Assembly (NCBI GenBank): GCA_945876755.1
Contig: CAMCPM010000012.1
Span: 1 to 64,000, forward strand
DNA from: an uncultured Clostridia bacterium
GTDB lineage: Bacteria; Bacillota; Clostridia; Oscillospirales; Ruminococcaceae
Direction of reading: 5' to 3'
Length of the DNA stretch: 64,000 bases
In this document: positions 1 through 7,455 of the stretch, one piece after another
How positions within the stretch are numbered: position 1 is the first letter of the stretch
How the letters are laid out: each line of letters begins with the position of its first letter
Notes under the pieces: model-generated
What the model was told of the DNA's origin: nothing
Databases searched by the model: none
Seen by the model: the letters and a program-made list of their open reading frames with translations, nothing else
Made by a program: the position numbers and the translations under genes

Positions 1-1529
1 ACAATATCCGCACGGACATTTTCAAGCTGTGCCGTATGCTTTTCGATTATGCGGATACTGTCGGCGGAAGAGTGTATTCCTCCGATGACCTCGCTGACCG
101 CAGCAGCAGTATTTTCCATACTTGCGCTTTGGTCGTTGATTATCTGCTTTGCTTCCTTCATTGTTTTCATGGTAAGCGCAGAATCTGAAGTAAGACGTTC
201 TACGAGTTCCTGTATCTGTTTTCCGCACTTTGTAGATTCCACAGCAAGAGTCCTTACCTGAGAAGCGACTACTGCAAAACCACGTCCATAAGCTCCTGCT
301 CTTGCAGCCTCGATATTGGCATTGATACTAAGGATAGAGGTTTCCTCAGCTATTTCCGACACCATTTTTGCAGCTTCGCTTATCTCATTGATCGAGCTGT
401 CTGTCTGAGCCGTGCTTTCACCGATTATATCAATAGAGTCTCTTACCTTACTGTTTACGTCAAGGAGTTTTTTAAGATTTACCGCCGCAGTATCGCTGTT
501 TCTGAGCATACTTTCCGAGTTTTCATTAAGTGCGGCAATTTCATCGGTAGTAGTGCCGATAACGCTGCTCATTACAGACACGCTATTGCCTGCGCTGTTC
601 ATTTCTTCAGCCTGTCTATTTGCGCCCGAGGTCATATCCGATATCGCAGACTCAAAACCACCAAGAGTGTTCATAGTCCTTGCTGCCATATTGTTGAGTA
701 TTTCCGATGCCTTAAGCAGCGAATCTGAGTTTGCTTTAAGACGGGAGATGATGTCCGTCAGAGAATTTTTCAGTTCCTCAACCGCCCTTGCAAGCTCGCC
801 GGCCTCGTCTCTGCGGCGTGTGATACTCCTCGGTACGTTCGCCGACAGATTGCCCGAAGCAAGCTCCTTGAGAACATTAACTCCCTTATTTATTGCGCCT
901 GTCACCGACATTGCCACGAACACTGCCAGAAGAAGTCCTGCCGCTGCAATAACGAACACTACAACAAGTATCTTGCTGATAAGGCTGTTAATGCTGCTGT
1001 CTACCTGCTCCTTTATCTGTCCAGCAAAGACCATTCCCACAGGAGAGCTGCCGCTGTCCTGATAAACGGGTATGTAATAGCCGTAATAGACTGTTCCGTC
1101 AATATATACGGAACTGCTGAAATATTCGTTTCCGCCTTCCAGCACCTCAGATACTATCTTATCTCCTGCAGGAGTATCAAGAAGCCTTCTGCCATCGCTA
1201 TCCTTGGCGGAGGTCATTATTCTGTCTGCACCGTAAAAGAATGTTACAACAGTTCCGTCATCTCCTGCTATACCGTCAATAAGATTGTCGGAGAGGGAAA
1301 TATTATATCCGCCCTTCCAAACATCGCCGTTTTTGGAAATATAGTATTCTCCCGAATTTGTTTCATAAGCGGCAAGAGTACAGGTAGCTGTATTTCTCAT
1401 CGCATTTTCAGCCTGCTCCAGAACAGAGCTTCGGAAAGTTGTCTCGGCAATGTAGTAAATTACTCCTCCCAGAACAAGAATAGGAAGAACCGCTCCGCAG
1501 AGAAATTTAGCAAGTATGCTTACTTTCAT
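1..1529 (-). CDS. Methyl-accepting chemotaxis protein (3' end outside window)
   Basis: Transmembrane chemoreceptor that would signal to CheA/CheW. At least 509 codons are visible and the C-terminus runs off the left edge. TM1 is at about residues 8-28, followed by an extracytoplasmic sensor of about 155 residues that looks Cache-like. TM2 is at about 185-210, then HAMP, then the long coiled-coil signalling domain. The conserved hairpin tip is present at about residues 393-433 (INANIEAARAGAYGRGFAVV). ATG is preceded by AGGAGGAATATGAA. It lies 14 bases downstream of a BMP-family substrate-binding lipoprotein gene, so the two are probably co-transcribed and the lipoprotein may present ligand to this receptor (inference). 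Confidence 0.93.
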   Translation of the reverse strand, partial: MKVSILAKFLCGAVLPILVLGGVIYYIAETTFRSSVLEQAENAMRNTATCTLAAYETNSGEYYISKNGDVWKGGYNISLSDNLIDGIAGDDGTVVTFFYGADRIMTSAKDSDGRRLLDTPAGDKIVSEVLEGGNEYFSSSVYIDGTVYYGYYIPVYQDSGSSPVGMVFAGQIKEQVDSSINSLISKILVVVFVIAAAGLLLAVFVAMSVTGAINKGVNVLKELASGNLSANVPRSITRRRDEAGELARAVEELKNSLTDIISRLKANSDSLLKASEILNNMAARTMNTLGGFESAISDMTSGANRQAEEMNSAGNSVSVMSSVIGTTTDEIAALNENSESMLRNSDTAAVNLKKLLDVNSKVRDSIDIIGESTAQTDSSINEISEAAKMVSEIAEETSILSINANIEAARAGAYGRGFAVVASQVRTLAVESTKCGKQIQELVERLTSDSALTMKTMKEAKQIINDQSASMENTAAAVSEVIGGIHSSADSIRIIEKHTAQLENVRADI

Positions 1530-1543
1530 TTCATATTCCTCCT

Positions 1544-2737
1544 TTATTCAAGCACGGTCACGGTCTTAAAATACCAGTCAATGCCGCCTGTTATATCAGC
1601 GTCGCTGAGAGTTGAGCCTTCCTCACCCACAGTTTCGCCCGTATTTGTCTCTATAACTCCGTCAAATACGTTGAAGCTTCCGCTCAGCATCTGTTGTGTA
1701 GCCTCGGCAACCTTTTCATCACATTCGGGATTGCAGAAATCGGACATATCTGTTATGCCCACAAGACCCTCTGCAAGTCCGCCGTAATAATTCTCGCCGT
1801 CCCATGTGCCGTTAATAATGCTCTGAACAGCTTCGGTATAATAGGCGCTCCATGTCCATATTACGCTGCACAGCACCGAATCGGGAGCTTCCTTGCTCAT
1901 ATCGGAATTGTATCCGATAGCGTATGCGCCCCTGCTTTCTGCATTTATGGCAGGATAAGCCGTATCGGCGTGCTGAGTGATAACATCGCAGCCTGCGTCA
2001 AGGAGATCGAAGGCATACTGCGATTCAAGATCGGGGTCATACCAGCTGTTGGTGACCTTGACAAAAACCTCTGCATCCGGATTTACGGAATAAACTCCCA
2101 GAGCAAATGCGTCAATACCTCCGGTCACCTCGGAGCTTGCGGTACCCATTGCCGCAACATAGCCTATCTTGTCCGACTCCGTGTTAAGCCCTGCGACGAT
2201 ACCGCTAAGATATCTTGCCTGATAAATTCGTCCGAAGTAGTTAGTAAAGTTCTTTCCGTTGGAAAGGTAGCCCGTTCCGTGTGAGAAATACACATCGGGG
2301 TATTTTTCTGCACAGGCAGCAGTCGTTTCCATATAGCCCCAGCTCGTGGTAAAGATAACATTGCAGCCGTCCCCCACAAGGGTATCTATTGCTTGCTCGG
2401 TAGCCACAGTATCCAAATCATCAACAATAACGCGATGTATTTGACTGTCGGCAAGGCCGAGATTTTTCTGCATTCCCTGAATACCCAGGTCATGTGTGTA
2501 GGAATATCCGCTGCCCTCGGCAGGGTCGGATATATACAGAACTCCTACATTTATGTCTTCCTTTGGAATGCCTATGACCGTTTCCGTGTCGGTCTGAACT
2601 TTTTGACCATTTGATGCAGCAGTATTTACAACATAATCATCGTAGCTTTCAAGCTCAGTATGTGCAGCACAGCCGCCTAAAATTAAAACGGACATTGCAA
2701 GACAAAGAGAAATAGCAGAAAACTTTCCTGATTTCAT
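1544..2737 (-). CDS. BMP-family (PnrA/Med-type) substrate-binding lipoprotein
   Basis: A 397-residue extracytoplasmic binding protein of the BMP family; known members bind purine nucleosides for ABC import. Start chosen at the ATG after AGGAAGTGATCAA; upstream in-frame codons lack a ribosome site. The signal peptide ends in a lipobox (LILGGC), so it is membrane anchored. Family features include the early domain with VGVLYISDP and a mid-protein YIAAMGT-like segment (GYVAAMGTASSEV). No ABC permease or ATPase gene is adjacent; the next gene is a chemoreceptor. A sensory role is therefore as plausible as transport. Confidence 0.88.
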   Translation of the reverse strand: MKSGKFSAISLCLAMSVLILGGCAAHTELESYDDYVVNTAASNGQKVQTDTETVIGIPKEDINVGVLYISDPAEGSGYSYTHDLGIQGMQKNLGLADSQIHRVIVDDLDTVATEQAIDTLVGDGCNVIFTTSWGYMETTAACAEKYPDVYFSHGTGYLSNGKNFTNYFGRIYQARYLSGIVAGLNTESDKIGYVAAMGTASSEVTGGIDAFALGVYSVNPDAEVFVKVTNSWYDPDLESQYAFDLLDAGCDVITQHADTAYPAINAESRGAYAIGYNSDMSKEAPDSVLCSVIWTWSAYYTEAVQSIINGTWDGENYYGGLAEGLVGITDMSDFCNPECDEKVAEATQQMLSGSFNVFDGVIETNTGETVGEEGSTLSDADITGGIDWYFKTVTVLE

Positions 2738-2860
2738 TTGATCACTTCCTAAATAAAATATCAACATTACAGAAAAAATTCATACATTACGACTCCGAAC
2801 ATAAAGACTTCTGTTTTTTTATAGCAAAAGTATGTAATGCTTTCATCAATTGATACAATT

Positions 2861-2889
2861 ATTTTATCACATTTTGTCTAAATTGTCAA
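2861..2889 (-). promoter_or_regulatory. Sigma-A-type promoter of the BMP/chemoreceptor operon
   Basis: On the minus strand TTGACA (2884-2889) and TAAAAT (2861-2866) are separated by exactly 17 bases, about 120 bases upstream of the lipoprotein start. Confidence 0.75.
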
Positions 2890-2991
2890 TAGCTGTAAGC
2901 AGTATAATCAAGGTATTTTAACGAGTAAAAAAGCTGTAAACGAAATGTAACCAGACAAAAGGAAAGAATCATGGTATAATAGAAAAAAAGC

Positions 2992-3192
2992 CCAAAGGAA
3001 TGAAATCCCACGAAAAACTGAGTATTGAAGAAATACTTGAAGGAATTGAGGATAGCCGAAGAATCAACAGTGTAATATATCCACTGCATAACTTATACCT
3101 CCATTTCTGCTTCCGAAGCCAAAGCACTTATGGACAACGAAACAGGCTATATTATTCTTGATGTCAGAACCGAATAGGAATTTGCAGCATGA
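2992..3192 (+). pseudogene. Decayed rhodanese-domain gene start with a possible transposase scrap
   Basis: From 3091 the plus strand reads YTSISASEAKALMDNETGY followed by IILDVRTE, a stop, then EFA. This is the typical beginning of a rhodanese domain with a nonsense codon before the catalytic part, and nothing recognisable follows. Just upstream, from 3000 in another frame, is a stretch beginning MKSHEKLSIEEILEGIEDS that ends near the rhodanese start. It looks like the N-terminus of another gene, possibly an ISAs1-type transposase, but that is weak. The rest of 2890-3230 holds nothing else I can support. Confidence 0.55.
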
Positions 3193-3231
3193 GATATATC
3201 ATTTTTTCAAATCCGATTTTTTCTGATTCGG

Positions 3232-3260
3232 TTGATTTTGAGGGCTCAATATTGTATAAT
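3232..3260 (+). promoter_or_regulatory. Sigma-A-type promoter of the EFR1 ferredoxin gene
   Basis: TTGATT (3232-3237) and TATAAT (3255-3260) with a 17-base spacer, about 60 bases before the start codon. Confidence 0.7.
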
Positions 3261-3318
3261 GTATTCAACATAATGTCGGGTAAAACTGCCCGACAAATCG
3301 GAATTTGTGAGGTGCAAA

Positions 3319-4164
3319 ATGAAAAAAATTATATACTATTTCAGTGGTACCGGAAACAGTATGCGCGCAGCAATGAAAATAGCGGAAAGAATTGGCGGCG
3401 CAGAATTAGTCAATGTTCGTTCTGACCCGGATGATGTTTCAGCCGAACAAGCCGATGTCATTGGATTTGTTTGTCCTGTTTATGAATGGGATATCCCCGG
3501 AGCTTTCAAAGACTTCATCAAGCGGCTTAATGTAAATCCTAATGCTTATATATTTATGTCAGTAACATATATTGCAGTCCTTGGAAAGAGCTTTGAAACG
3601 GTTGAAATGCTTCTTTCAGAAAAGGGAGCGCACCTCAACTATGGTCGGGCAATACGCTGTGTTGCAAGCCAGTGTATAGCATATCCGCCTTTTCCGCCGG
3701 AGAAAATTATGTTGCCTTATATGGAAAAGCAAATGGAACAAGTTGGAAATGAAATAACTCAAAGAAAACAAAGACCCTATCCCAGAATGTCGCCTATAAC
3801 TCGCAAAAGATTTACAAAGGTAATGGGACCGTATTTGAAAATTGAAAAAGAGTATGACAAAGGTTTTTATACAGACGACAGATGCACAGGCTGTGGTACT
3901 TGCTCAAAGGTATGTCCTACACGCAATATCTCAATGAACGAAAAAAGACCCGTGTGGAACCATAATTGTCACGGCTGTAATGCCTGTGTTGCATATTGTC
4001 CTACAAAAGCAATTCAATTCAAAACACCTGAGGCTTATAAAGAATTGAAAACGCTGGTGTCAAGAAACCTGCGCTTGCCCGATAAACGCAAACGCTATCA
4101 TCATCCGCTAATTAAAGCGAAAGATATGATGTGTGACAGAAAAGAACTCAATTCTGATGAATGA
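3319..4164 (+). CDS. EFR1-family flavodoxin-ferredoxin fusion protein
   Basis: A 281-residue cytoplasmic electron-transfer protein. The N-terminal half is a flavodoxin-like domain with the FMN-loop motif YFSGTGNS near residue 8. The C-terminal part has two 4Fe-4S clusters: CTGCGTCSKVCP and CHGCNACVAYCP. The ATG at 3319 follows GAGGTG; an in-frame GTG at 3307 lies inside the ribosome site region and is less likely. It is monocistronic, with its own promoter. Redox partners cannot be told from the sequence. Confidence 0.88.
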   Translation: MKKIIYYFSGTGNSMRAAMKIAERIGGAELVNVRSDPDDVSAEQADVIGFVCPVYEWDIPGAFKDFIKRLNVNPNAYIFMSVTYIAVLGKSFETVEMLLSEKGAHLNYGRAIRCVASQCIAYPPFPPEKIMLPYMEKQMEQVGNEITQRKQRPYPRMSPITRKRFTKVMGPYLKIEKEYDKGFYTDDRCTGCGTCSKVCPTRNISMNEKRPVWNHNCHGCNACVAYCPTKAIQFKTPEAYKELKTLVSRNLRLPDKRKRYHHPLIKAKDMMCDRKELNSDE

Positions 4165-4309
4165 TTATTCATACTGAACAGAATCGACAAATTCCCATTT
4201 GTAGGGCAGTTTACATTTTCAGCTTAACGGAATATACCCATAAAAGGAGCTGCGTTCACCTATGTGTGAAACGCAGCTCTCGCTGTTATATACAAAATAA
4301 AATTCCCTG
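4165..4309. other. Intergenic spacer with a terminator-like hairpin
   Basis: Contains the inverted repeat GGAGCTGCGTTCAC / GTGAAACGCAGCTC at about 4247-4279, a plausible rho-independent terminator of the ferredoxin gene. The T-run after it is poor. No gene seen. Confidence 0.45.
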
Positions 4310-4434
4310 ATTTTTCCGCCTGATATGACAAAAAATATAAAAAGCAGTTTTAAACATGAAATGTATAATCCAAAATCTCCGTGAAAAACTATTAAAGCAA
4401 CAAAAATAATGCTAATAAAACGGAGGAATATAAA
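4310..4434 (+). promoter_or_regulatory. spoVT upstream region, copy 1
   Basis: About 120 bases before the first spoVT 5' end, repeated nearly unchanged before the second (11818-11960). Both hold TGTATA, 17 bases and AAAACTA (around 4367-4396). This loosely resembles a sigma-F/sigma-G forespore promoter (TGNATA, CATACTA). B. subtilis spoVT is known to be sigma-G dependent, so the match is suggestive only. Confidence 0.4.
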
Positions 4435-4599
4435 ATGAAAGCAACAGGTATTGTCAGGAGGATCGACGACCTCGGACGTGTGGTTATACCTAAGGAAATA
4501 CGCAGGACCATGCGCATACGCGAAGGCGACCCGTTACTGACAACAATTACACTTGCAGAGAGGGTTATTGGTTTGGCGGAGAGGTTCGGGGGTACATAA
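4435..4599 (+). pseudogene. spoVT: SpoVT 5' end, copy 1, truncated by integration (54 codons)
   Basis: Residues 1-33 are the SpoVT/AbrB N-terminus (RRIDDLGRVVIPKEIRRTMR, then IREGDP). After GACCC the frame enters element left-end sequence and stops 21 codons later. AGGAATATAAA precedes the ATG. Native SpoVT should continue with LEIYTSSDGEVIFKKY, which is found at 48003 behind the recombinase. It differs from the second copy by six substitutions in the first 33 codons, all synonymous. It is most likely the outer boundary of the integrated DNA. Whether the 54-residue product is made or has any function is unknown. Confidence 0.85.
4528..4532 (+). mobile_element. Attachment core, outer left end (GACCC)
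   Basis: GACCC here, at 12054 and at 47997 occupies the same codon position (Asp32-Pro33 of SpoVT). spoVT lies to its left and element sequence to its right, so it is an attL-type junction for a large serine recombinase. Confidence 0.7.
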
Positions 4600-4602
4600 T
4601 TT
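4528..4602 (+). repeat. Element left-end repeat, copy 1
   Basis: GACCCGTTACTGACAACAAT through CGGGGGTACATAAT, about 75 bases, recurs at 13904-13979 and, with changes, at 17911-17980. In a circularised element it would encode the recombinase C-terminus ending ...LAERVIGLAERFGGT. Confidence 0.8.
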
Positions 4603-4654
4603 TTCTGTTCTAATTTTTTCATAAATATGCTTTTGGAATATAATATAAAAAACG

Positions 4655-4758
4655 AATATGACAAAGCCGTTATCTGCAAAAAGCCGATCGCAAAGTATGA
4701 CAAAGTCAATAAAAGAGCATATATAGAAACCGCTGACGGAGAGAGAAAGTATGTCTGA
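4655..4758 (+). pseudogene. 3' fragment of the zeta-system antitoxin-like gene
   Basis: Encodes KAVICKKPIAKYDKVNKRAY and IETADGERKYV before the stop, nearly identical to the C-terminus of the small gene at 17984-18244. The 5' part is missing. In both places the fragment follows a left-end repeat, which shows the two regions descend from related elements. Confidence 0.7.
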
Positions 4759-4905
4759 ATTCATATAACTCTTGTAATAACGCCTACAATAGCGGCAACT
4801 CTTTTGCTGTATGTGATAGTGATATCCACGATCTCGTCCTGAATGTGTATTCTATGCAATTCGTGCGATTTCCGAAACATTTCTTTTGATTTCGCACTAA
4901 ATATG
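4759..4905. other. Spacer with a possible minus-strand coding scrap
   Basis: On the minus strand about 4770-4885 reads HELHRIHIQDEIVDITITYS and on to AAIVGVITRVI, then a stop. It looks protein-like but has no start or family I recognise, so it may be a gene tail left by deletion. Confidence 0.3.
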
Positions 4906-4934
4906 TTGACTTTTTTCTGATTTTCGCATATAAT
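4906..4934 (+). promoter_or_regulatory. Promoter of the Phd/PIN toxin-antitoxin operon
   Basis: TTGACT (4906-4911) and TATAAT (4929-4934) are spaced by 17 bases, just upstream of the AGGAGG of the antitoxin gene. Antitoxins of this class usually repress their own promoter. Confidence 0.75.
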
Positions 4935-4969
4935 ATAGATATAATAAGAGTCGCAAAGGAGGAATACCT

Positions 4970-5197
4970 ATGATCGTTACAGCTACTGAATTCAAAACTA
5001 ATTTTGGCAAATATCTTGAACTTATCCCCCGGCTGCAGGAAGATATTTTTATCACCAAAAACGGAAAAACTATAGCGAAATTGAGCAATCCGCAGGTCAG
5101 CGCCGTTGACTCCATAAGCGGCATTTTATCCGGATATGATATTGATAAAACTTCTCTGAGAGAGGAGCGTTTTCTGAAATATGAAATCAATGATTGA
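4970..5197 (+). CDS. Phd/YefM-family antitoxin
   Basis: A 75-residue antitoxin beginning MIVTATEFKTNFGKYLELIP, typical of the Phd/YefM fold that binds DNA and neutralises a partner toxin through its C-terminal tail. AGGAGG precedes the ATG. It overlaps the PIN-domain toxin gene by 17 bases, the usual arrangement for translational coupling. The early segment ITKNGKTIAKLS is the conserved core of the family. Confidence 0.88.
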   Translation: MIVTATEFKTNFGKYLELIPRLQEDIFITKNGKTIAKLSNPQVSAVDSISGILSGYDIDKTSLREERFLKYEIND

Positions 5198-5597
5198 TAC
5201 CAATATCATTATTGATGTTCTGACCGAGCGTGAGCCGTATTTTCAAGAATCACATAAGGTTTTGTCCCTATGTGAAAATAGAAAAATTATCGGATATGTT
5301 ACCGCTTCCACAATAACAGACATTTTTTATGTTGTCCGCAAATACACCCACAATACCGATATTGCATATCAATGTCTTGGTAATTTGTTGGATATTGTAA
5401 AGGTTCTTCCCGTAACAAACGACAATGTTGTTGCTGCGTTCATTGCAAAGGCGAAAGATTTTGAGGACAGATTATTAGCCGAATGTGCAATGGCTAACAG
5501 CTGTGCCTACATAATCACCCGAAATACAAATGATTTTTCCGACTTTGGCGTTCCCCTGCTTACTCCAAAAGAAGCAATAGAAAAATTCGATAAGTAA
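5181..5597 (+). CDS. PIN-domain RNase toxin (VapC-like)
   Basis: A 138-residue PIN-domain protein, predicted Mg-dependent RNase. Acidic residues are in place: D near the start (IDTNIIIDVL), the central E region (EDRLLAECA) and the late TRNTNDF. It lies behind and overlaps a Phd-type antitoxin. The PIN toxin plus Phd antitoxin pairing is common in Clostridia. The product likely cleaves a tRNA or rRNA target, but the target cannot be read from the sequence. Confidence 0.88.
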   Translation: MKSMIDTNIIIDVLTEREPYFQESHKVLSLCENRKIIGYVTASTITDIFYVVRKYTHNTDIAYQCLGNLLDIVKVLPVTNDNVVAAFIAKAKDFEDRLLAECAMANSCAYIITRNTNDFSDFGVPLLTPKEAIEKFDK

Positions 5598-5601
5598 TTT
5601 T

Positions 5602-5632
5602 GTAGGATTTCCTGGCAGGAAGTCCTACTTTT
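5602..5632 (+). terminator. Terminator of the toxin-antitoxin operon
   Basis: GTAGGATTTCCTG / CAGGAAGTCCTAC stem followed by TTTTTAT, five bases after the toxin stop codon. Confidence 0.8.
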
Positions 5633-6131
5633 TATACTAAGGGTACCATATTATAGGCTTAGTCAAGTACGATCAGGCAAATTATGCTTGACTAAATTCG
5701 ATCCTTCATTCGACTTCACAAATCCTACGCCCTTTTCTCAAACCAGCTTTATGTTAGGATTTTCGGTTCAGCTGATCGTATTATAAAGCAATATCAGGAT
5801 CATAGGCAGGCACAATGAGGTACACAAAAATTTCCACGAATTGACGCTCATGGGCAGCAGGATATTATCCTCAACGCTGAGATTCTGCACCAGATTATAA
5901 AACTGGAAAACAAAACCTATCTTTTCAAGGCGAAGCTTTGAAAGCTGTTTTTCCTCCATAGGTGATATTTTGACTATCAGATTTGAAAAAAACTTTACCA
6001 ATGATAATTGGTATCGTATGAATAGTCGGTGCTCTAATTATGCGATTCCTCAAATTCAGCGGAAATAGTCACATTTTCTTCGGGCATTTCAAATGTACAG
6101 CTGTCGCTGGTGATGATAGCCGATCTTTATA
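5633..6131 (-). pseudogene. Gene scraps: ABC transporter ATPase and a surface-repeat tail
   Basis: On the minus strand about 5840-5990 encodes MEEKQLSKLRLEKIGFVFQF then YNLVQNLSVEDNILLP. This is the Q-loop region of a MacB/LolD-type ABC ATPase, missing the Walker A part before it and the signature motif after it. Separately, 6034-6116 (minus) encodes TFEMPEENVTISAEFEESHN then a stop, the tail of an InlB-B-like or similar surface repeat. Between 5660 and 5696 TTAGTCAAG / CTTGACTAA forms an inverted repeat of unknown role. This is a decayed stretch. Confidence 0.65.
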
Positions 6132-7205
6132 TTATTCGGCTTCATTTTTTTTAATAATTTTTTCCAAGTCATTGCATACCGAATCATACAGTGCTTCCAA
6201 TTCGGGACGGCATTCCAGAAAAATCTTTCCGAGCTTCGGGTCGAAATGTGTTCCGACAGATTCCTCGATTATCGAAAACGCCTTATCATAGGAGTATGGT
6301 TCCTTATAGCATCGCTTGCTGACAAGCGCGTCGAACACATCCGCAAGTGCCATTATCCTTGCTTCGATCGGGATATCTTCACCCGAAAGTCCATCGGGAT
6401 AACCCGAGCCGTCCCATTTTTCATGATGATAGTGAGCAATATTTTCGGCTATTTTCACGAACTCCGCTTCTTCGACACCTTCGAGGATATGCTGTACGAT
6501 CCTTTGTCCCTCGGCAGAATGCTTCTTCATCTCGGAGTATTCCTCCGGAGTAAATCTGCCCTGTTTGCGGAGAATTCTGTCATCGACTGCGATCTTTCCG
6601 AGGTCGTGCATAGGCGCAGCTCTGATGACCTTATCGAGAAAGCTTTTCGGTAGGCTGTACGGCTCATTTGAAAGCTTTTGCGCAAATATTCTCACGACCA
6701 TGCTTGTACGCTTGATATGTCCTCCGGTGGAAAGGTCGCGGCTTTCTACCATTGTCGCCATGCCTATGACCATCATTTCCTGAATATACTTTATATGAAT
6801 GGTGCGCGCTTCAAGCTCCGCCGAAAGATCCCGTCGGAGTGCCTCCAGTTCGAGAGCATGGCTTATTCTCGAAAGCATAACATTCTGTACAAACGGCTTT
6901 GTGATAAAGTCCATCGCTCCCTCTTTAAGGCAGCGGCTTTCAATTTCCGGATCGTTGTCGGCAGTAAGAAAAATTATCGGAATATCCGCGAGGGAAGTAT
7001 CTTCGCGTATCTTCGCCATAACCTCAAATCCGTCCATCTCGGGCATATTAATGTCAAGCAGGATAAGGTCGCAGGTATTGTTTTGCAAAAAACTAATAGC
7101 TTGTCCTCCGGAAGTCACGGCGGTTATCTTATAAACTCCCGACAGAGCGTTTTTGGCGGCGGACAGATTTATTTTGTCGTCGTCAACAATCAGTAAATGG
7201 TACAT
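6132..7205 (-). CDS. Response regulator with HD-GYP c-di-GMP phosphodiesterase output
   Basis: 357 residues. An N-terminal receiver domain has the acidic pocket VDDDK, phosphoacceptor D51 in LLDINMPEMDG and the TKPF lysine. A linker helix and an HD-GYP domain follow: HDLGKIAVDD and HHEKWDGSGYPDGLSGEDIP carry the HD and GYP signatures. Such proteins hydrolyse c-di-GMP when phosphorylated. GAGG precedes the chosen ATG; the longer reading upstream has no ribosome site. It sits 250 bases downstream of a hybrid histidine kinase on the same strand, which is its likely partner. Confidence 0.93.
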   Translation of the reverse strand: MYHLLIVDDDKINLSAAKNALSGVYKITAVTSGGQAISFLQNNTCDLILLDINMPEMDGFEVMAKIREDTSLADIPIIFLTADNDPEIESRCLKEGAMDFITKPFVQNVMLSRISHALELEALRRDLSAELEARTIHIKYIQEMMVIGMATMVESRDLSTGGHIKRTSMVVRIFAQKLSNEPYSLPKSFLDKVIRAAPMHDLGKIAVDDRILRKQGRFTPEEYSEMKKHSAEGQRIVQHILEGVEEAEFVKIAENIAHYHHEKWDGSGYPDGLSGEDIPIEARIMALADVFDALVSKRCYKEPYSYDKAFSIIEESVGTHFDPKLGKIFLECRPELEALYDSVCNDLEKIIKKNEAE

Positions 7206-7455
7206 AATAACCTCGTATCTGCTTGTAAAAGCAGGTTTTTTTAATGAAAACATCGGTAATACCGATCACAAACACACTTTTATCGGAAATTGTTTCGGTG
7301 AATGCCGAACTCGACATCATTTCCACAGCAAGTGCAATAAATATGCCTAAAAAATGACAATGATCTGCACTACAAAAAAACAATGAAAGGAACCATTGCT
7401 GCAAAAAAGCTTCCTATATTCTTTAATACCTTCATTTTTATTCTCCAATATCCTA

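Noticed and set aside
412..1062. Plus-strand open frame inside the chemoreceptor gene
   Set aside because: Antisense shadow of a clear MCP; Ser/Leu-rich translation and no ribosome site.
4435..4599. Stand-alone short AbrB-type regulator genes at 4435 and 11961
   Set aside because: They match SpoVT only to codon 33, then follow element left-end sequence, and the missing SpoVT part lies intact behind the recombinase. Treated as truncated spoVT, though the short products could still be made.
7206..7455. Short plus-strand frame of 37 codons starting near 7242
   Set aside because: Weak ribosome site, no family, and it lies between two genes of the opposite strand; not supported as a gene.
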